Shown: in pieces, positions 1-11,689 of the stretch
How the letters are laid out: the number at the start of each line of letters is the position of its first letter
Position numbering within the stretch: the stretch's first letter is position 1
From: Microcebus murinus
Lineage: Eukaryota > Chordata > Mammalia > Primates > Cheirogaleidae
DNA length: 64,000 bases
NCBI RefSeq assembly: GCF_040939455.1
Contig: NC_134108.1
Location: forward strand, 7,097,501-7,161,500
Direction of reading: 5' to 3'
The notes under the pieces: generated by a model
The model's input: only the letters and a program-made list of their open reading frames with translations
Databases searched by the model: none
What the model was told of the DNA's origin: nothing
Program-made: the position numbers and the translations under genes

Positions 1-1541
1 TTGCAAAACACAAAACAGGAAGAGGACTTTGCTTGTGCGTCCACACTCCCGACAAATTCCTGGAATGGGGCGAACGATTTTCAGGGAGCAGCCCCGTGCG
101 GTGTCTGCAGAGTGAAGGGCGCCCTGGGTGCTCGCAGCACCCAGCTGAGCACCCAGGATCCGCGCACAGCAGGGGCTCTGTGCCTGCCTAACACCTCCTG
201 ACGGGGGACATGCAGCCTGAAGCTCACTCCAAGGGTCAAATGCCAGGTGAGCGTTTCTGACAACAAGTGCTACAGGGGTTTGATAACCCCTATAAAGCGC
301 CAGGTGCTAGGCTGGGTGTCCTGGGGCCAAGAGATAAGCGGCCACAGGCGGGGAAGGCCTCGTAGACAAGGAGGGGGCCAAGCGGCGCCCTTTCCTAGAC
401 AGGAAGGCGGGCGCAGTGCAGGGGTAAAGGGCCCGGCTGGCGGGGCCTGCTGCATGGGGGGCTGGCAGCGGAGCTGGGGCCCTCGGAGTGAGCCATGGAA
501 GGAGGCCGCACCTCTGGAGACACCGCACCCACACTGCACCCACACCGCACCCCAGAAACCCGCGGGCGTGGACTGTGTGTTTACCGCAGGGGCCACACCT
601 CCTGCCACCTGTTTCCTCTGTCCAACACGCCCTGCCTTCTCCTTTGCCCTGCTGGCACCTGCCTGCCCTCTGAGAGCAGGGTCACACGTCACACTTCTGG
701 GAAGCCCTGGCTGTCCCCCAACCGCCCTCTTGGAGGTACCCTGTCCTGACGTGCCCAAGCACTAGGCACAGGCTGTAGTATAACGATGGGGTTGCTGGTC
801 ATTGTCCCCTGTAGATAGTGAGCGCCTTGGGGTCGTACCCAGGTGCCCAGCACTGTCCCTGCCATAGAGTCAGTGGTCAAGTCGCAGCCTGCTACATGCT
901 GAGCAGAGTTCTGAAAGTTGGGGGTGGTGCGGGGTGCACTCTGCTCCCCAGTAGGGAACTACAAGAATTACAGCTCTGCTGGCCGAGGTGTCTACTGGAG
1001 AAGGTTCTATCATCTTTAGACTATGGGCCTGCATTCCCTGAGCCCTGCTGAAATCTGCCAAAGCTTCATGGGTACTACGGAAGTATGACAGCTCAGTGCC
1101 TCAGTTTCCCCAAGCGAAGTTCAGTTTCTCAGAGATTGCCACAGAATTGCCAGATATTATTAAAACCTTACCTTTGATCCAGCAATCCCTGGACAATCCC
1201 ACCCCTGACAATCTGTCCCATCGAAACAAAAATATACTCAGGTACCTAAAGGCATCCACAACGATGTTCATTGCAGCAAAACCTCAGAAACTAAGGAATT
1301 GGCCACCAACAGAAGACCACTCCACCTTCCTGCTGTGTCCTCTGCACATGCACATCCTCAGTGTCCTTTTATGTGTTGGAAGTTCCTCTTCTTGTAAGGA
1401 CACTGCTCTGATTGGACTGGGGCTCACCCTAGCAGCCTCCTCACCGGCCCGAGCTCCAGACACACTCACATTCTGAGATGCTGGGGTTAGGGCTCCGGCA
1501 TATGAATTGTTGGGGGAGGATGCGATTCAGCCAGCCCATAA
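1..1541. other. Intergenic sequence, no gene recognised
   Basis: This stretch is GC-rich up to about 1100 and more ordinary after that. Open frames exist on both strands but overlap each other in several frames, have no conserved motif I recognise and no exon-like boundaries, so I treat them as chance. Around 1165-1290 the wording resembles L1 3'-end sequence (a 'ccagcaatccc' phrase followed by a 'gttcattgcagca' phrase), suggesting an old L1 fragment, but it is too diverged to call firmly. Confidence 0.6.
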
Positions 1542-2025
1542 CAGTGTGAATGTGTTTGTGTGTGGGTGTGCATGTGGGGGGGGTTATGTGTGTGTGTGTA
1601 GATGTGCATGTGTGGCTGTGAATGTGTGTGTGAGTGTGCATGTGTATGTGTGAGTATGGACGTGTGTGTATGGATGTGTGTGGCTGTGCATGTGTGTGTG
1701 GGTGTGCCCGTGGGTGTGGGTGTGCATGTGTGTGTGGGTGTGCCCGTGGGTGTGGGTGTGCATGTGTGTGTGGGTGTGCCCGTGGGTGTGGGTGTGCATG
1801 TGTGTGTGGGTGTGCCCGTGGGTGTGGGTGTGCATGTGTGTGTGGGTGTGCCCGTGGGTGTGGCTGTGCATGTGTGTGTGTGCACGTGTGTGGGGGTGTG
1901 CATGTGTATGTGTGAGTGTATGGACGTGTGTATATGGATGTGTGTGTATGGATGTGTGTGGCTGTGCATGTGTGTGTGGCTGTGCACGTGTGTGTGGGTG
2001 TGCCTGTGTACGTGTGCACCTTGAC
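1542..2025. repeat. TG-rich simple tract with embedded minisatellite
   Basis: About 480 bases are almost entirely TG/GTG with interspersed GCATG and GGGTG words. It looks like a (TG)n microsatellite that has diversified into higher-order repeats. Reverse frames read as His-Thr-rich and forward frames as Cys-Val-rich protein; both are artefacts of the dinucleotide period. Confidence 0.95.
1688..1867. repeat. 36-bp minisatellite, five tandem units
   Basis: The word GCATG recurs at 1688 and 1724, and the central CCC of each unit falls at 1707, 1743, 1779, 1815 and 1851, exactly 36 bp apart. The units are practically identical to each other, while the flanking TG tract is irregular. This indicates recent amplification by unequal exchange or slippage. 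There is no unique spacer between units, so it is not a CRISPR-like array. Confidence 0.95.
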
Positions 2026-3714
2026 TCTGATCACACCGTGTGTGTGCAGTGGTCACACAGTTGCACTCTGACTTGTTCTGGACTTCTTGTTGAGGAACAC
2101 TTGGTGACTTTTGCTCTTTAAAAAGTATTTTGAAAGGGTTGTGTGTTTCTTGAGTTTTCTTAATTGCAGTCACAAGCAACAATGACTCAGTCGCTTCACC
2201 TCAGATTAACCAGTCTTGGTATGACATGGGTTGGGGGGTGCTCTCTGATGGCAGGATGTTTATTAAATGACACAGAGTCCTCTTCCCTTTGAGGGTTGAG
2301 CAAAGAAAAACTCTGGCTGCTCAAGGATACTGCACTTTTCATGAAAGGGAAACCTGGCCCTGGTCGCTTCTTGGTCTTCTGCATCCTTTGTGACCTGTTC
2401 AAGTCCATTCCAACCCCCACCCACACTTATCTTCCTGTCCACGACACGTCTTGTTTTCACCTGCTTCGGCTCCACACAGGTGGAGCTGTCCTCTCCTGTA
2501 ATGAAGCCCCCAACACAAGCTGAATGAACAACCCAGCACAGCCTAAATACAGAAAGTACATGCCATCTCCAAGCCTGGTTTATAAAAAGAACAGTGCGTG
2601 TTTTCTTTGGAATGCCTCTGTGGATTGGTGGTGTGGCCTGTCAGTGGCCTGCCCTGCCTTGCCCACTGAGATGTTTTGCTTGCTCTAGAAACACCTTGAT
2701 AAACCTTCGAGTTCTCTCCTTTATCTTTTTCTTCAGTCACTCAACGTGGCGGGAATCAGCTGCTGTCAGAGCTCTGTCGAGTAGACCAAGCTGTGCCGGC
2801 CGAATGGCAGAACTGCGAGCACTCACCTGCCGGGACGCGAAGCAGCGGGACGATGGTTCCCACCGTCCGGCTGCCGCGGTGGAGCACTAAGGGCTCCTGG
2901 CTTGGTCTAGTCCCGCTCTGCTGTTTATTCACTGGGCGACTTCATCACCCCACCTGCCCAGCTTCCCTCCTGTGTCACAGGACTGCTCGTGTTCTCGGTG
3001 GACGGCCAGCCGCGTCCTAGCCCATGCACGGATGTGCCGCGTCAGTGGCAGGGCCCCGGGCACGTGGACGGTGGGAGATGGCTTTCGTGTGGCATTGGTG
3101 AAATGGTCGGCTTGACGGCGGGGGGCGTGGGCTTAGGGGTCACCTTCACTACTTCCGTCTGAACCACGCGACCCTCACTGGGAAAGCAGGGATATGAGAA
3201 GCAACTTCCCAGTTGCCCTTCCAGGTTTGGGCCATCCAGAGAATGTCCGACGCTGTCCTCCCAGGACCCTACACAGTGTTCTTTATCATCCCGCTTCAGA
3301 GGGAAAGCGGTCTTTAGGGGCCCTGCCCGTGGGGTGGGATCATGGAACATAGCCCTTAACCTCCCAGCCTTTGTAAGGCAGGGTCCCCCCAGATTTCGCT
3401 TGGCCCCCAGCCCTCCCAGGAGTCCTCCTTGTCTTGAAGCAGGTGCCAGGGCCTTTGTGCCGGGTGTGCAGCAGCAGGTGCCTCAGTGCCTCACAGCGCG
3501 TCCCGTCAGGCTTGCAAGCGCTCGGCGGCCACCACAAGGTGGAGTCAACAGCCCAGCCTCCCGTGCGGAACAGGCTCAGGCCAGAGCTCTGCTCCTGCTC
3601 AGAGTCCCACCTCCCTGTCACGTGTGCTCACCCCCCTCAGTGCCCCGCAGACGGTGGTGGTGGCAGGGAGCCCCTGTGCCAATCACCCCGTCAGCCTGGA
3701 CCAGATCTGCAACA
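2026..3714. other. Intergenic sequence, no gene recognised
   Basis: Mixed-composition sequence, GC-rich from about 2750 to 3700. Several frames of 60-158 codons are open on both strands, but they overlap one another and show no family resemblance or splice-consistent structure. Nothing else supportable is seen. Confidence 0.6.
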
Positions 3715-4447
3715 CCAGCTCAATCCAACAACCCTGCTTCTGGGTACACATCCAGAGGACGTGCAATCAGTGTCTCAGAAAGAACCCTGGTGTTCACTGC
3801 AGCAATTTGAAGCTGTTACCCACGATAGTCAAGACATGGAATCAACCTAGTGTCCATCAACAGATGAATATACAAGGATAATGTGGCACGCACGTGCACA
3901 CGCACGCGCACGCACAAACACACACAGAGGAATATTATTCAGCCTTTAAAAAGAAGGAGATTCTGCCAGGAGTGACAACATGAATGAAACTGAAGGACAT
4001 GGTGCTAAGTGAAATAAGGCAGGCACAGAAGACAAATACTGCACAATCCCACTTATGTGTGGAATCTGAAAAAGCTGAGCTCATAGAAGCAGAGCGTAGA
4101 ATGGTGGTTTCCAGGGGCTAGGGGAGGGGGAAATGTGGAGCTGTTAGTCCAAAAGTGCAAAGTTTTAGTTATGCAGGAGGAATAAATTCTGGAGATCTAA
4201 TGTACAGCATAGTGACTATAGTTAATAATACTGTTATTTTATACTTGTGATTTGCTAAAAGATTATACCTTAAGTGTGATCACCAAAAAAAAAAAAAAAA
4301 AACCTATGCGAGGTGATGGGTATGTTAAGCCTGATTATAGTAATCACTTCATAATATATTAATGTATGCATATCATCATGTTTTATACCTTAACTATATA
4401 CAATTTTTAATTTGTCAATTATACCTCAATAAAGCTGGAAAGAAATT
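3715..4447 (+). mobile_element. L1 LINE 3' end, old
   Basis: The plus strand reads like the 3' end of an old L1M-type element. It has the 'acatccagagga' phrase, the 'catcaacagatgaat' phrase near 3857, 'ggaatattattcagcc' near 3930, the 'gtgctaagtgaaataaggc' phrase near 4000, and the closing 'acctcaataaagctgg' at 4423-4438. A short CA-rich run (3892-3927) has grown inside it, and an A-run lies at 4286-4302. No coding potential remains. Confidence 0.85.
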
Positions 4448-7354
4448 TTAAAAAGCAAGGGACAGTCTTTACCAGCTCATAATGGACAGAAAATACACCT
4501 TATATTTCTTCTATATTCTTCTTATCTTAGGGGTGCATTCGGTTATTCACTCATACCTTTCTTGAAAATGTCCCTGTTTCAGGTTCATTGCTGGAGACTG
4601 GGCACATGCAGAAGAATACGACACAGCCCCTGTCCTTGGAGAGCTCATGGTCTAGTGACAAATGAACAAAAAGAAGGCACCATAGGCATTTAGTAAATGT
4701 GTGATTGGTGTGCAAATATAAGATCACTGTTCACACTTTGGATGCCCCTGTCTATTAACATGTAATATTGACCTTTTCACCATACTCTGACCAAACCTTC
4801 TAGAAAAAAAAATTCAAGGTATAGACTATGACTATGGAATAATCCGGTCTGACAGACCCACATGAGGAGCCAGTCTTTGACCTTGTTCACCTGAGGTCAG
4901 GTCTCTGGTAATCCATGAAACAAGGCTCTGAAGTTTTAAAATTTGTAAGTAGGAAGGGCTGAAGACTGGTTGTGACGGCAAACCACATGTTAAGTTCTCT
5001 GCTTTCATTGGGAAGCACTGTTTCTCCTGCATAATTATAAACGCCAGTGATGGCACAGATGACCATGTTCTGCATATCTTTAAGGGAGTCTGTGTTCCTA
5101 AATGCTTAGGGAATCAACCCATCACCAGAACACTGACTCTATCTTAAAATGCCAAGGGCTTGCTCAGCTGCCCACAAAAGGAAAGTGTAAAAGCTCCTGT
5201 TAAGAGTCTATAACTCAGGCTTCCTCCTGCACTCTGCATGCTTTAAGCAATGCCAAAGCCCACCTCTCCCAAGAAGACCTTCTCGATTAATTCTACCTAA
5301 CAGAACTCACTTAAGAGCCTCTTGGCACGTGTGCGTATAGTTTGTATATGCCATGACCAAGATCCACCAGCTATCAAAATAATCCCTGTCTTCCCTGTAA
5401 ACCCTCAAACCAGTGGTTTGTCTGATTAATGTGTGCTCTCGTTGGGGAGCAGGCAGTTTTGTTTGTTTGTGTTTTAGGCTGGCACAGTAGAAGTTACCTC
5501 CATATGCTCTGTTGGCTAGTAAAATAAATGTATGTTTAATCTTAATTTAACTCTTTACTTAGAAAAATAAATTATCACAAATACATATAATACTATCTTT
5601 TTATTATAAATGCCCATTAGTATCACAGTACTATGATAGCAAGTGTTGGTGCATTTTAACTAAATTATTTCTATTAACGCTTACCATCCAAACCTATACT
5701 TGGAGAGGACTTTCTGTTTACAAAAATCTGTTTACATTTTCTCAATAAATGTCTCAATAATATTGCGATATTGATATACGTATTTTCATTTTACAGAAAT
5801 GAAGGAAAAAGATGATCTGAGTATCCAAGATCACAAAGATTCAACCTGATGTTCTGGTATGTCCCATTATTTTTCACTCCTTCACAACTTTCACACATGG
5901 TTTACACAAGGGCCACTGGAGTTATGATAACACAGATGTTACCTTCATATCTAGCTAGTGCTTGACACAGGCAAAAATAGCAAGGACTAGAGCTGAACAT
6001 GGAAGCTTCTCCCAGATCCTCCCCTGTACTTAGGTTATGGGGCTCCCTGAGGTCTGGGCCCAGGTTTCCACATCTTTTGTAGCGCTCAGAGTCGTGGGCA
6101 CATCACAAGCTCACTGTGCATCTGTGGAGTAAGTCAATGAACATTTGCCAGGAAGACGGAGATTCAGTCCCCCATCACCTTTAGGAATTGTCTTCAGTCA
6201 TCAGGGGGATTTAGCTGCACCTGAGCCTGGGGGAATCGAGCTGCATTTGGAGTCACTCTCAGAGGGCTTTCAAGCCGTGACAGGAGCAAAGATGGGGAAA
6301 GGGGGCCAGACTTATTTCAGGCTGGTGGCAGATGAGGAGAAAGGTCTGTGTCATCTGTGTCTGAACTCTGGGCTCACATCAGCCACTCTCCAAAGCTTGC
6401 TCCTCCCAGGGGAATTGGGTAAGAGCCCTGCCTTTCTGAGTAATAACAGCATACTCTTGCAGAACTCTTGAAGGCCTTTTGGTGGCTTTAGGGATATTAG
6501 TTCCCGTCCAGATCTATTCCTATGGAGTTCCCTGAGTCCCAGCCCCCCACCTCTAACCCCAAGACAAATATGACTCTAGAGCAGATAGTTCCTGATTGGA
6601 GGCCTAGTCTGTTTGTGCTGGCCCGTTACACACGCACCCTGAGATTTGGCCAATGCACACACTGGCCTGCCGTGGGCTTAGAAAACAGCTTGGAGCACTG
6701 CTTGGGGAGCTGATGGGAACCTCCCTTTCTGCCTCTGCTCTGAAATAAAGTGTGTCCTTCTAAGAAAAAGGGGGCTATGCTGGTGTTACCTATGGGGAAA
6801 ATCACAGTTCACAACAGAGTAACATTGCTATAAGATATTGGAATTTGGATGACAGCTCATTATCGGGTAATCACTAATGTTTCTCCCCCCCCAAACATCT
6901 AACATTACAACAAGCACGTGTCACATACTCTGAAAATGAAAGAGTTTCATTCTCTGAAAATGAAAGAGTTAGATTTGGTATATCTAAAATTCTAGTCATC
7001 TGCAGGGAATACTAAGATTTTATAGCAAAACATATCACACAATGAGGGTATTTTAGAAGTTTGGGTTCAGTGTTCTGCCCCTCTCCAATTCAGCATTTCA
7101 CAGGACTTCCTTAAATTATTAAACAGATTCCTAAATCAAGAGGATATTAAGTTTCAAGTGATCTATTGATAAAACACTATGTAAAATCAACCAAAAAACT
7201 ACAGGAAACTAGTAAGGTGATCTGAGGGAAAATGTTCAGGCATTAATATTTTTCCTACCAACAAAGATTAATCATAAAACCCAAAGTTTCTAGCCACAAT
7301 GTAAATAACAGCAAAAACAAGTAACTTGGAAAAATCTTATTAAAATATGCACAG
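4448..7354. other. Intergenic sequence with an L2-like fragment
   Basis: Mostly AT-rich sequence without recognisable exons. Between about 4545 and 4690 the text resembles an L2 LINE 3' end (words for 'gagagctcatggtctagtg' followed by 'acaaatgaacaaa'). The 108-codon frame at 6145-6471 has no recognisable motif and I do not call it a gene. Confidence 0.5.
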
Positions 7355-7665
7355 GGGAGCCAGGTACAGTGGTTCACAACTATAATCCCAGCTACTCAGG
7401 AGGCTGAGGTAGGAGGATCACTTGGGGCCAGGAGTTAGAGACCACTCTGGGCAATGTAATGAGACCTTGTCTCTAAAAAAAATGTTTTTTTAATTTGCCA
7501 GGTGTGGTGACATGTGCCTATAGTTCCAGCTACTTGGGAGGCTAAGGTGGGAGGATGCCTTGAGCCCAGGAATTAGAAGTCATAATGAGTTATGTTCTTA
7601 CCACTGCACTCCAGCCTGGGCAACAGAGCAAGGCCTCATCTCTAAAAAGTAAATAAATAAATCAC
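7355..7665 (+). mobile_element. Alu SINE, old dimeric (AluJ-like)
   Basis: A dimeric 7SL-derived SINE runs from the 'agccaggtacagtggttcac' left end through a middle A-rich linker near 7477-7495 to the right arm ('caggtgtggtgacatgtgcc') and the 'cactccagcctgggcaacag' phrase near 7604. It ends in an A-rich tail with TAAA repeats. Many substitutions from the Alu consensus point to an old copy. Confidence 0.9.
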
Positions 7666-9064
7666 AGGATATGCACACATATGACATATATATTTACTGA
7701 TCGACATTAAAGAGTTGCATAAATTGAAATAATTAAAATAAATTGAAATAAGATAAAATATTTGTAGCTGAGAAGATTGGGAAGATTAAAGTTGCAGTTC
7801 TTCTCCTAAACAATTGAGATGTTTTATTTAATCCCAAAGAAAATTTTAATGGCATTTTTTTGAAGTTGAAAAAGTTAACATAAAATTTATCTGGAAGAAT
7901 GAATGGATGAAAATAGTGAATAGGAATAGTATTGATCTTTTCTACAGAACTTCTTTTCTATCAGGTTTGAAAAGATATTTTAAAGCTAAAATAATTTAGA
8001 GTAGCAATATAGGTATATAGGATAAGGCACAAAGATAAACAGAGCAGAGCTGAGAACTCATAAACAGAACTTAGGTTGCACCAGATGTACATATTTTATA
8101 AACGTGGCATCACAAATCAGTGGGGATAGGTATTTTTTAAAGTAATGATCCAAGACAATTGTTTGACATTTTGGAAAAAAACATTAGTGTCTTATCTCAT
8201 ACCCATAATCAACTCCATGTGACTTAAATAATGATATAGAGAAAATAGCCCCTTAAAAATAATAACATTTGTTAAAACTTTATTTCATCTCAGTAAGGAG
8301 GGTTTCAAAGCACAAAAGCAATGGAAAAAATAAAAGACAAATATCTGTCTATTTAAATATTGAGCACCTTTGTAGGTCAAAACTCCTTAAAATCAAAAGG
8401 CCAAAAATAAGCTGGGAAAAAATCGTTGGCACAAATTTCCAGCTTTCTGAAATAGCAGCTTTGCCTCATTCTCCATCGGGGCAAGGAGGAGGCTCTTTCT
8501 GCGCGGTGCAGGCTTCCCTGCGCCCAGTCCCGCTTCCTGCCTCCTGTGCCGATGCGCCTGAGACTCGGGAAGACCTTGCGTGGAAATTTATCATTTACTT
8601 AGAGCATTTATTGGACAATTATTTAAAATACGTAAATATTTTCATGCCTAAGGACCTCATGCTAAGTTTTTTTTTAAGAAGTTACATTACTTCACACTTA
8701 GATTTTTAACACCAGAAATGTGATATTGTCCCTTAAGAAGTCAGTTGGTAAAATTCTCAAGGGAGAAAAAGCTAAAATTATAAGGAATGAACTTAACTAG
8801 ATTTCAAGTGGACCCTTGATGAGAGCAAAGAGGAATTCCCCTGAAAGGGAGACGTTACTCCCACGGTAGGAAAAGAGGCCTCTGAATGCACACTAGGGGC
8901 AGGCAGGTAAATAAGAGCAGGAATTCTCCACAAGCTGGGTGCCTGGAGGTGTGATTTACCTAGCATACAAAACCCATGAATTATTCATCTGTTCAGTTGC
9001 TATTGTATGTGTGCAATGTCAAAGCATAGCCACATGTGTACATGCTTGTTAGAAAGAAGTAAAA
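7666..9064. other. AT-rich intergenic sequence, no gene recognised
   Basis: AT-rich sequence with some L1-like phrasing. A GC-rich island of about 120 bp around 8450-8580 sits abruptly inside it. The 146-codon open frame at 8269-8709 runs across this composition switch, shows no recognisable domain and is not called. Confidence 0.5.
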
Positions 9065-9168
9065 ACTTGGGAGGCAGAAGCAGAAGGATCACTTGAGTCC
9101 AGCCTAAGCAACATAGCAAGTCTCAGTCTCTGAAAAGAAAAAGAAGGAAAAAAAAAAAAAAAACAACA
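9065..9168 (+). mobile_element. Partial Alu / free left monomer
   Basis: A short fragment has the Alu phrases 'cttgggaggcagaagcaga' and 'aaggatcacttgagtccagc', then an A-rich tail at 9136-9165. Only about 100 bp are present, so it is a truncated or monomeric Alu-family copy. Confidence 0.75.
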
Positions 9169-10551
9169 ACACCTAGTTCCTAATTCATTTGCAATTTCTG
9201 CTTCTGATCAAGTTGAAGTAATAGAAACCAGATTTATCTTCCTGCGTGAAACAACCATAAAAACCAAACAAAATATATTAAACAGCAGTTTTCAAGGCAC
9301 TGGGCACCAGGCAGTGAAGGACAGTAATGTTGAGAGATGCGAATTAAACAAAGTGAGCCCTGTGATTACCCCAGGTCACTGCCATGAAAGAGTCTCCAGG
9401 CCATGGTGCAGGGAAAGGGAACTCAGGTGGCACCCAGTGGACTCCCTGGGTAAACAGAACCCTACTGAATAAATAGAGCTGAGAGTCTGGGAGAGCAAAG
9501 TGCCAGGAATTTGCAGATTAATTTCCAGGGAAGACAGAGTTGGAGGGGGAGAGAATTTCTGAGACCTGTGGAGCACGCCTCTCAAAAGCTCAGCAGAGTG
9601 CTGATAAGCATGTGCGTGGGAGGAAATTATTTGAGGCTGGGGAAAGAACCATCTCAGAGAATTAGAGAGAAGAGTGCCTGGTACTCACACAGGGCCAGAT
9701 AAAGTGGCTGTTTCCGCCAGCAAGACAGGGAATATAATGAATAGGTGGTTGGATAGGGTCCTCACAGTAGTCTCTTCTCAGTAGTTTGGAATAATTAGCC
9801 TGTGACTAAGTGCTGCTCTGTTCTAACTAAAGATTCCTTAAAGCAAGACCCAAAAGGATAAAACTTTTCCCAAGTAATTTAACTACATATCAGAACAAAG
9901 CCCAAGAATATTTATAGATACACAAAAAGTAAAATTCAGCAAGCACGCAAAGAAATAGGAAAATATCTATAAGTGAGCAGAAAAATCAACCAATCAAAAC
10001 CAACCCCAAACTGATACAAATGTTTGAATTAGCAGAAAAGGGCATAAAACAGTTATGATAACTATACAGTTGTATTCTAGATATTCAAGAAGTCAAGTAG
10101 ACCCAAATCAAATTTTTAGAGATGAAAGCTGCAAATTGATAGATGAAAAATATACTGGACATGAATTAACAGCTGTTTAGACATTGCAGAAGAAAAGATT
10201 AGTGACTTTGAAAACATAGCAATAGAAACTATCCACAATTAATTACAACTTAATTAGAACTTTAAAAAATGACAAAATCATCAGTGAACTGTTGGATAAC
10301 TCCAAATGGCCAGATATATATTTGGACTCCTTAAAGAAGTGTAGAATCTTTATCAGATAGCCAGAAAAATAGCCAAAAAAAGAGACATAATTGATATAAA
10401 GGAACAAAGATAAAGATGATAGCAAATTTTTTGTTGGAAACAATGCAAGTAAGAAGATCATGATGCAACATCTTTAAAGTACCCAAATGAAAAACAAAAA
10501 TCATCACTGTAAAATTCTATAGTCAGTAAAATACCTTTCAAAAATGAAAGC

Positions 10552-10676
10552 AAGCACTCTGAGAGGCCGAGGCGGGCAGGTGGCTCAAGGTCAGGAGTTT
10601 GAAACCAGCCTGAGCAACAACGAGACCCCGTTTCTACTAAAAATAGAAAGAAATCAATTAGCCAACTAAAAAAAAA

Positions 10677-10724
<48 letters not shown>

Positions 10725-10895
10725 TAGCTGGGCATGGTGGTGCATGCCTGTAGTCGCAGCTACTCAGGAGGCTGACACAGAAGGATTGCTTGAGCCAAGG
10801 AGTTTGAGGTTGCTGTGAGCTAGGCTGATGCCATGGCACTCACTCTAGCCTGGGCAACAAAGCGAGACTCTGTCTCAAAAAAAAAAAAAAAAAAG
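10552..10895 (+). mobile_element. Strepsirrhine-type Alu SINE, 5' truncated
   Basis: Starts at 'gcaagcactctgagaggcc', so it lacks roughly the first 35 bases of a full Alu. The right arm has the 'gttgctgtgagctaggctga' and 'catggcactcactctagcc' variants that I associate with lemur/galago Alus rather than monkey/ape ones. The central linker has expanded into an AT microsatellite (10674-10721). It ends in an 18-base A-run at about 10877-10894. Confidence 0.9.
10674..10721. repeat. (AT)n microsatellite inside the Alu linker
   Basis: An A-run followed by about 20 AT units with one GT interruption lies exactly where the two Alu arms join. Alu A-rich linkers are known seeds of microsatellites. Confidence 0.9.
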
Positions 10896-11039
10896 GCAAA
10901 ATAAAAAACAAAAATTCTAAATTCTGAAAAAGTTAAAAGAATTCACCACCAGCAAAGCCACATTTAACATTACTGGAAATGTTAAAAGAAGCCCTTCCAG
11001 CATAAGAAAAGTAAAATCAAATGGAAATATGGATTTAAA

Positions 11040-11685
11040 CTAGTGTTTTCCAACCTTGGCACTGTTGACATTTGGGGCTGGATAATTCTTTGTTGTGGGG
11101 CTGTCCTGTACACTGTAGGTGTTAGGGACCGACCTTCCACAGCCCCACCGGACAGAAAAGCAGAGACATCGAGGATGCAATCACACAAGAGGAGGTTTAT
11201 TTTCTGGCTAGCCAGGGTCCAAGCCCCAGAGCACCAACGCAGTGGCCACTCTCGCAGGCAAGGACCCCGACCGACCGGGGTTGCAGCGTGCCTTTTATCC
11301 CTATGGTGCATACGCTATGCATTGGCCTATCACGCGTGGATCATGCATTGACCTTTAACATGATTGGTTGGCTGGTAGCCCCACTATACAGGGGTTCAAA
11401 CAATGCAAAGTTGGCGCAAGCAACAGTTTCCAGAAGCGGATGTCTCGGTTAGCCTTCCCGGATGTTGCTTCCGGCTTCACTGGGGGCGCGGGGCCTTGCA
11501 GGTGTGCAATGACTCAACCCCTCACATTGGATACTTACCAGCACCCATAGATTCTCCTCTCTAAATGCTAGTAGCAACCTTTCTCAGTTGTGACACCACC
11601 AACAACAAAAATGTCTCCAGACCTTGGCAAATGTCCCCTGAAGGGCAACAGAACCAGTTGAGAACCAGTGATCTACACAAAGGAA
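11040..11685 (-). mobile_element. MER5A-like hAT transposon copy, split by an LTR
   Basis: The left part (11040-11119, ending in 'ctgtcctgtacactgtagg') and the right part (11527 to about 11685, with 'gcaacctttctcagttgtga', 'aatgtctccagaccttggca' and 'cagttgagaaccagtga') are consecutive pieces of the reverse complement of a MER5A element. The 407 bp between them are a solo LTR. This is a non-autonomous hAT-Charlie family member. Confidence 0.85.
11120..11526 (-). mobile_element. Solo LTR of an endogenous retrovirus, minus strand
   Basis: Read on the minus strand the insert begins TGTGAGGGG and ends GGTCCCTAACA, the TG..CA termini of an LTR. A TATA-like ATAAAA lies at 11291-11300 (complement) and an AATAAA at 11196-11201 (complement), in the order expected for U3-R-U5. 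The insertion site inside MER5A shows a possible imperfect 4-bp duplication (TAGG on the left, TTGG on the right). No internal retroviral sequence adjoins it, so it is solo. It keeps many CpGs, which suggests a fairly young age. Family not identified. Confidence 0.75.
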
Positions 11686-11689
11686 TAAA

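Larger units (their letters stand above)
9990..11039 (+). mobile_element. L1M-type LINE fragment, 5'/ORF1-side sequence, interrupted by an Alu
   Basis: Phrases such as 'gaagaaaagattagtgac', 'catagcaatagaaactatcc' and 'cagtgaactgttggataact' are typical of the ORF1-side part of old mammalian L1M elements. The sequence breaks near 10551 where an Alu is inserted and resumes at about 10896 ('gttaaaagaattcaccacca', 'gttaaaagaagcccttc'). Multiple stops in every frame show it is dead. Confidence 0.75.

Noticed and set aside
1688..1867. Regular 36-bp repeats, a length typical of CRISPR repeats
   Set aside because: Units are contiguous without unique spacers, in a vertebrate TG-rich tract, so this is a minisatellite.
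1441..2182. His/Thr-rich (minus) and Cys/Val-rich (plus) frames of up to 231 codons
   Set aside because: They are translations of the TG dinucleotide tract in different frames.
8269..8709. 146-codon open frame
   Set aside because: It spans an abrupt change of base composition and has no recognisable domain.
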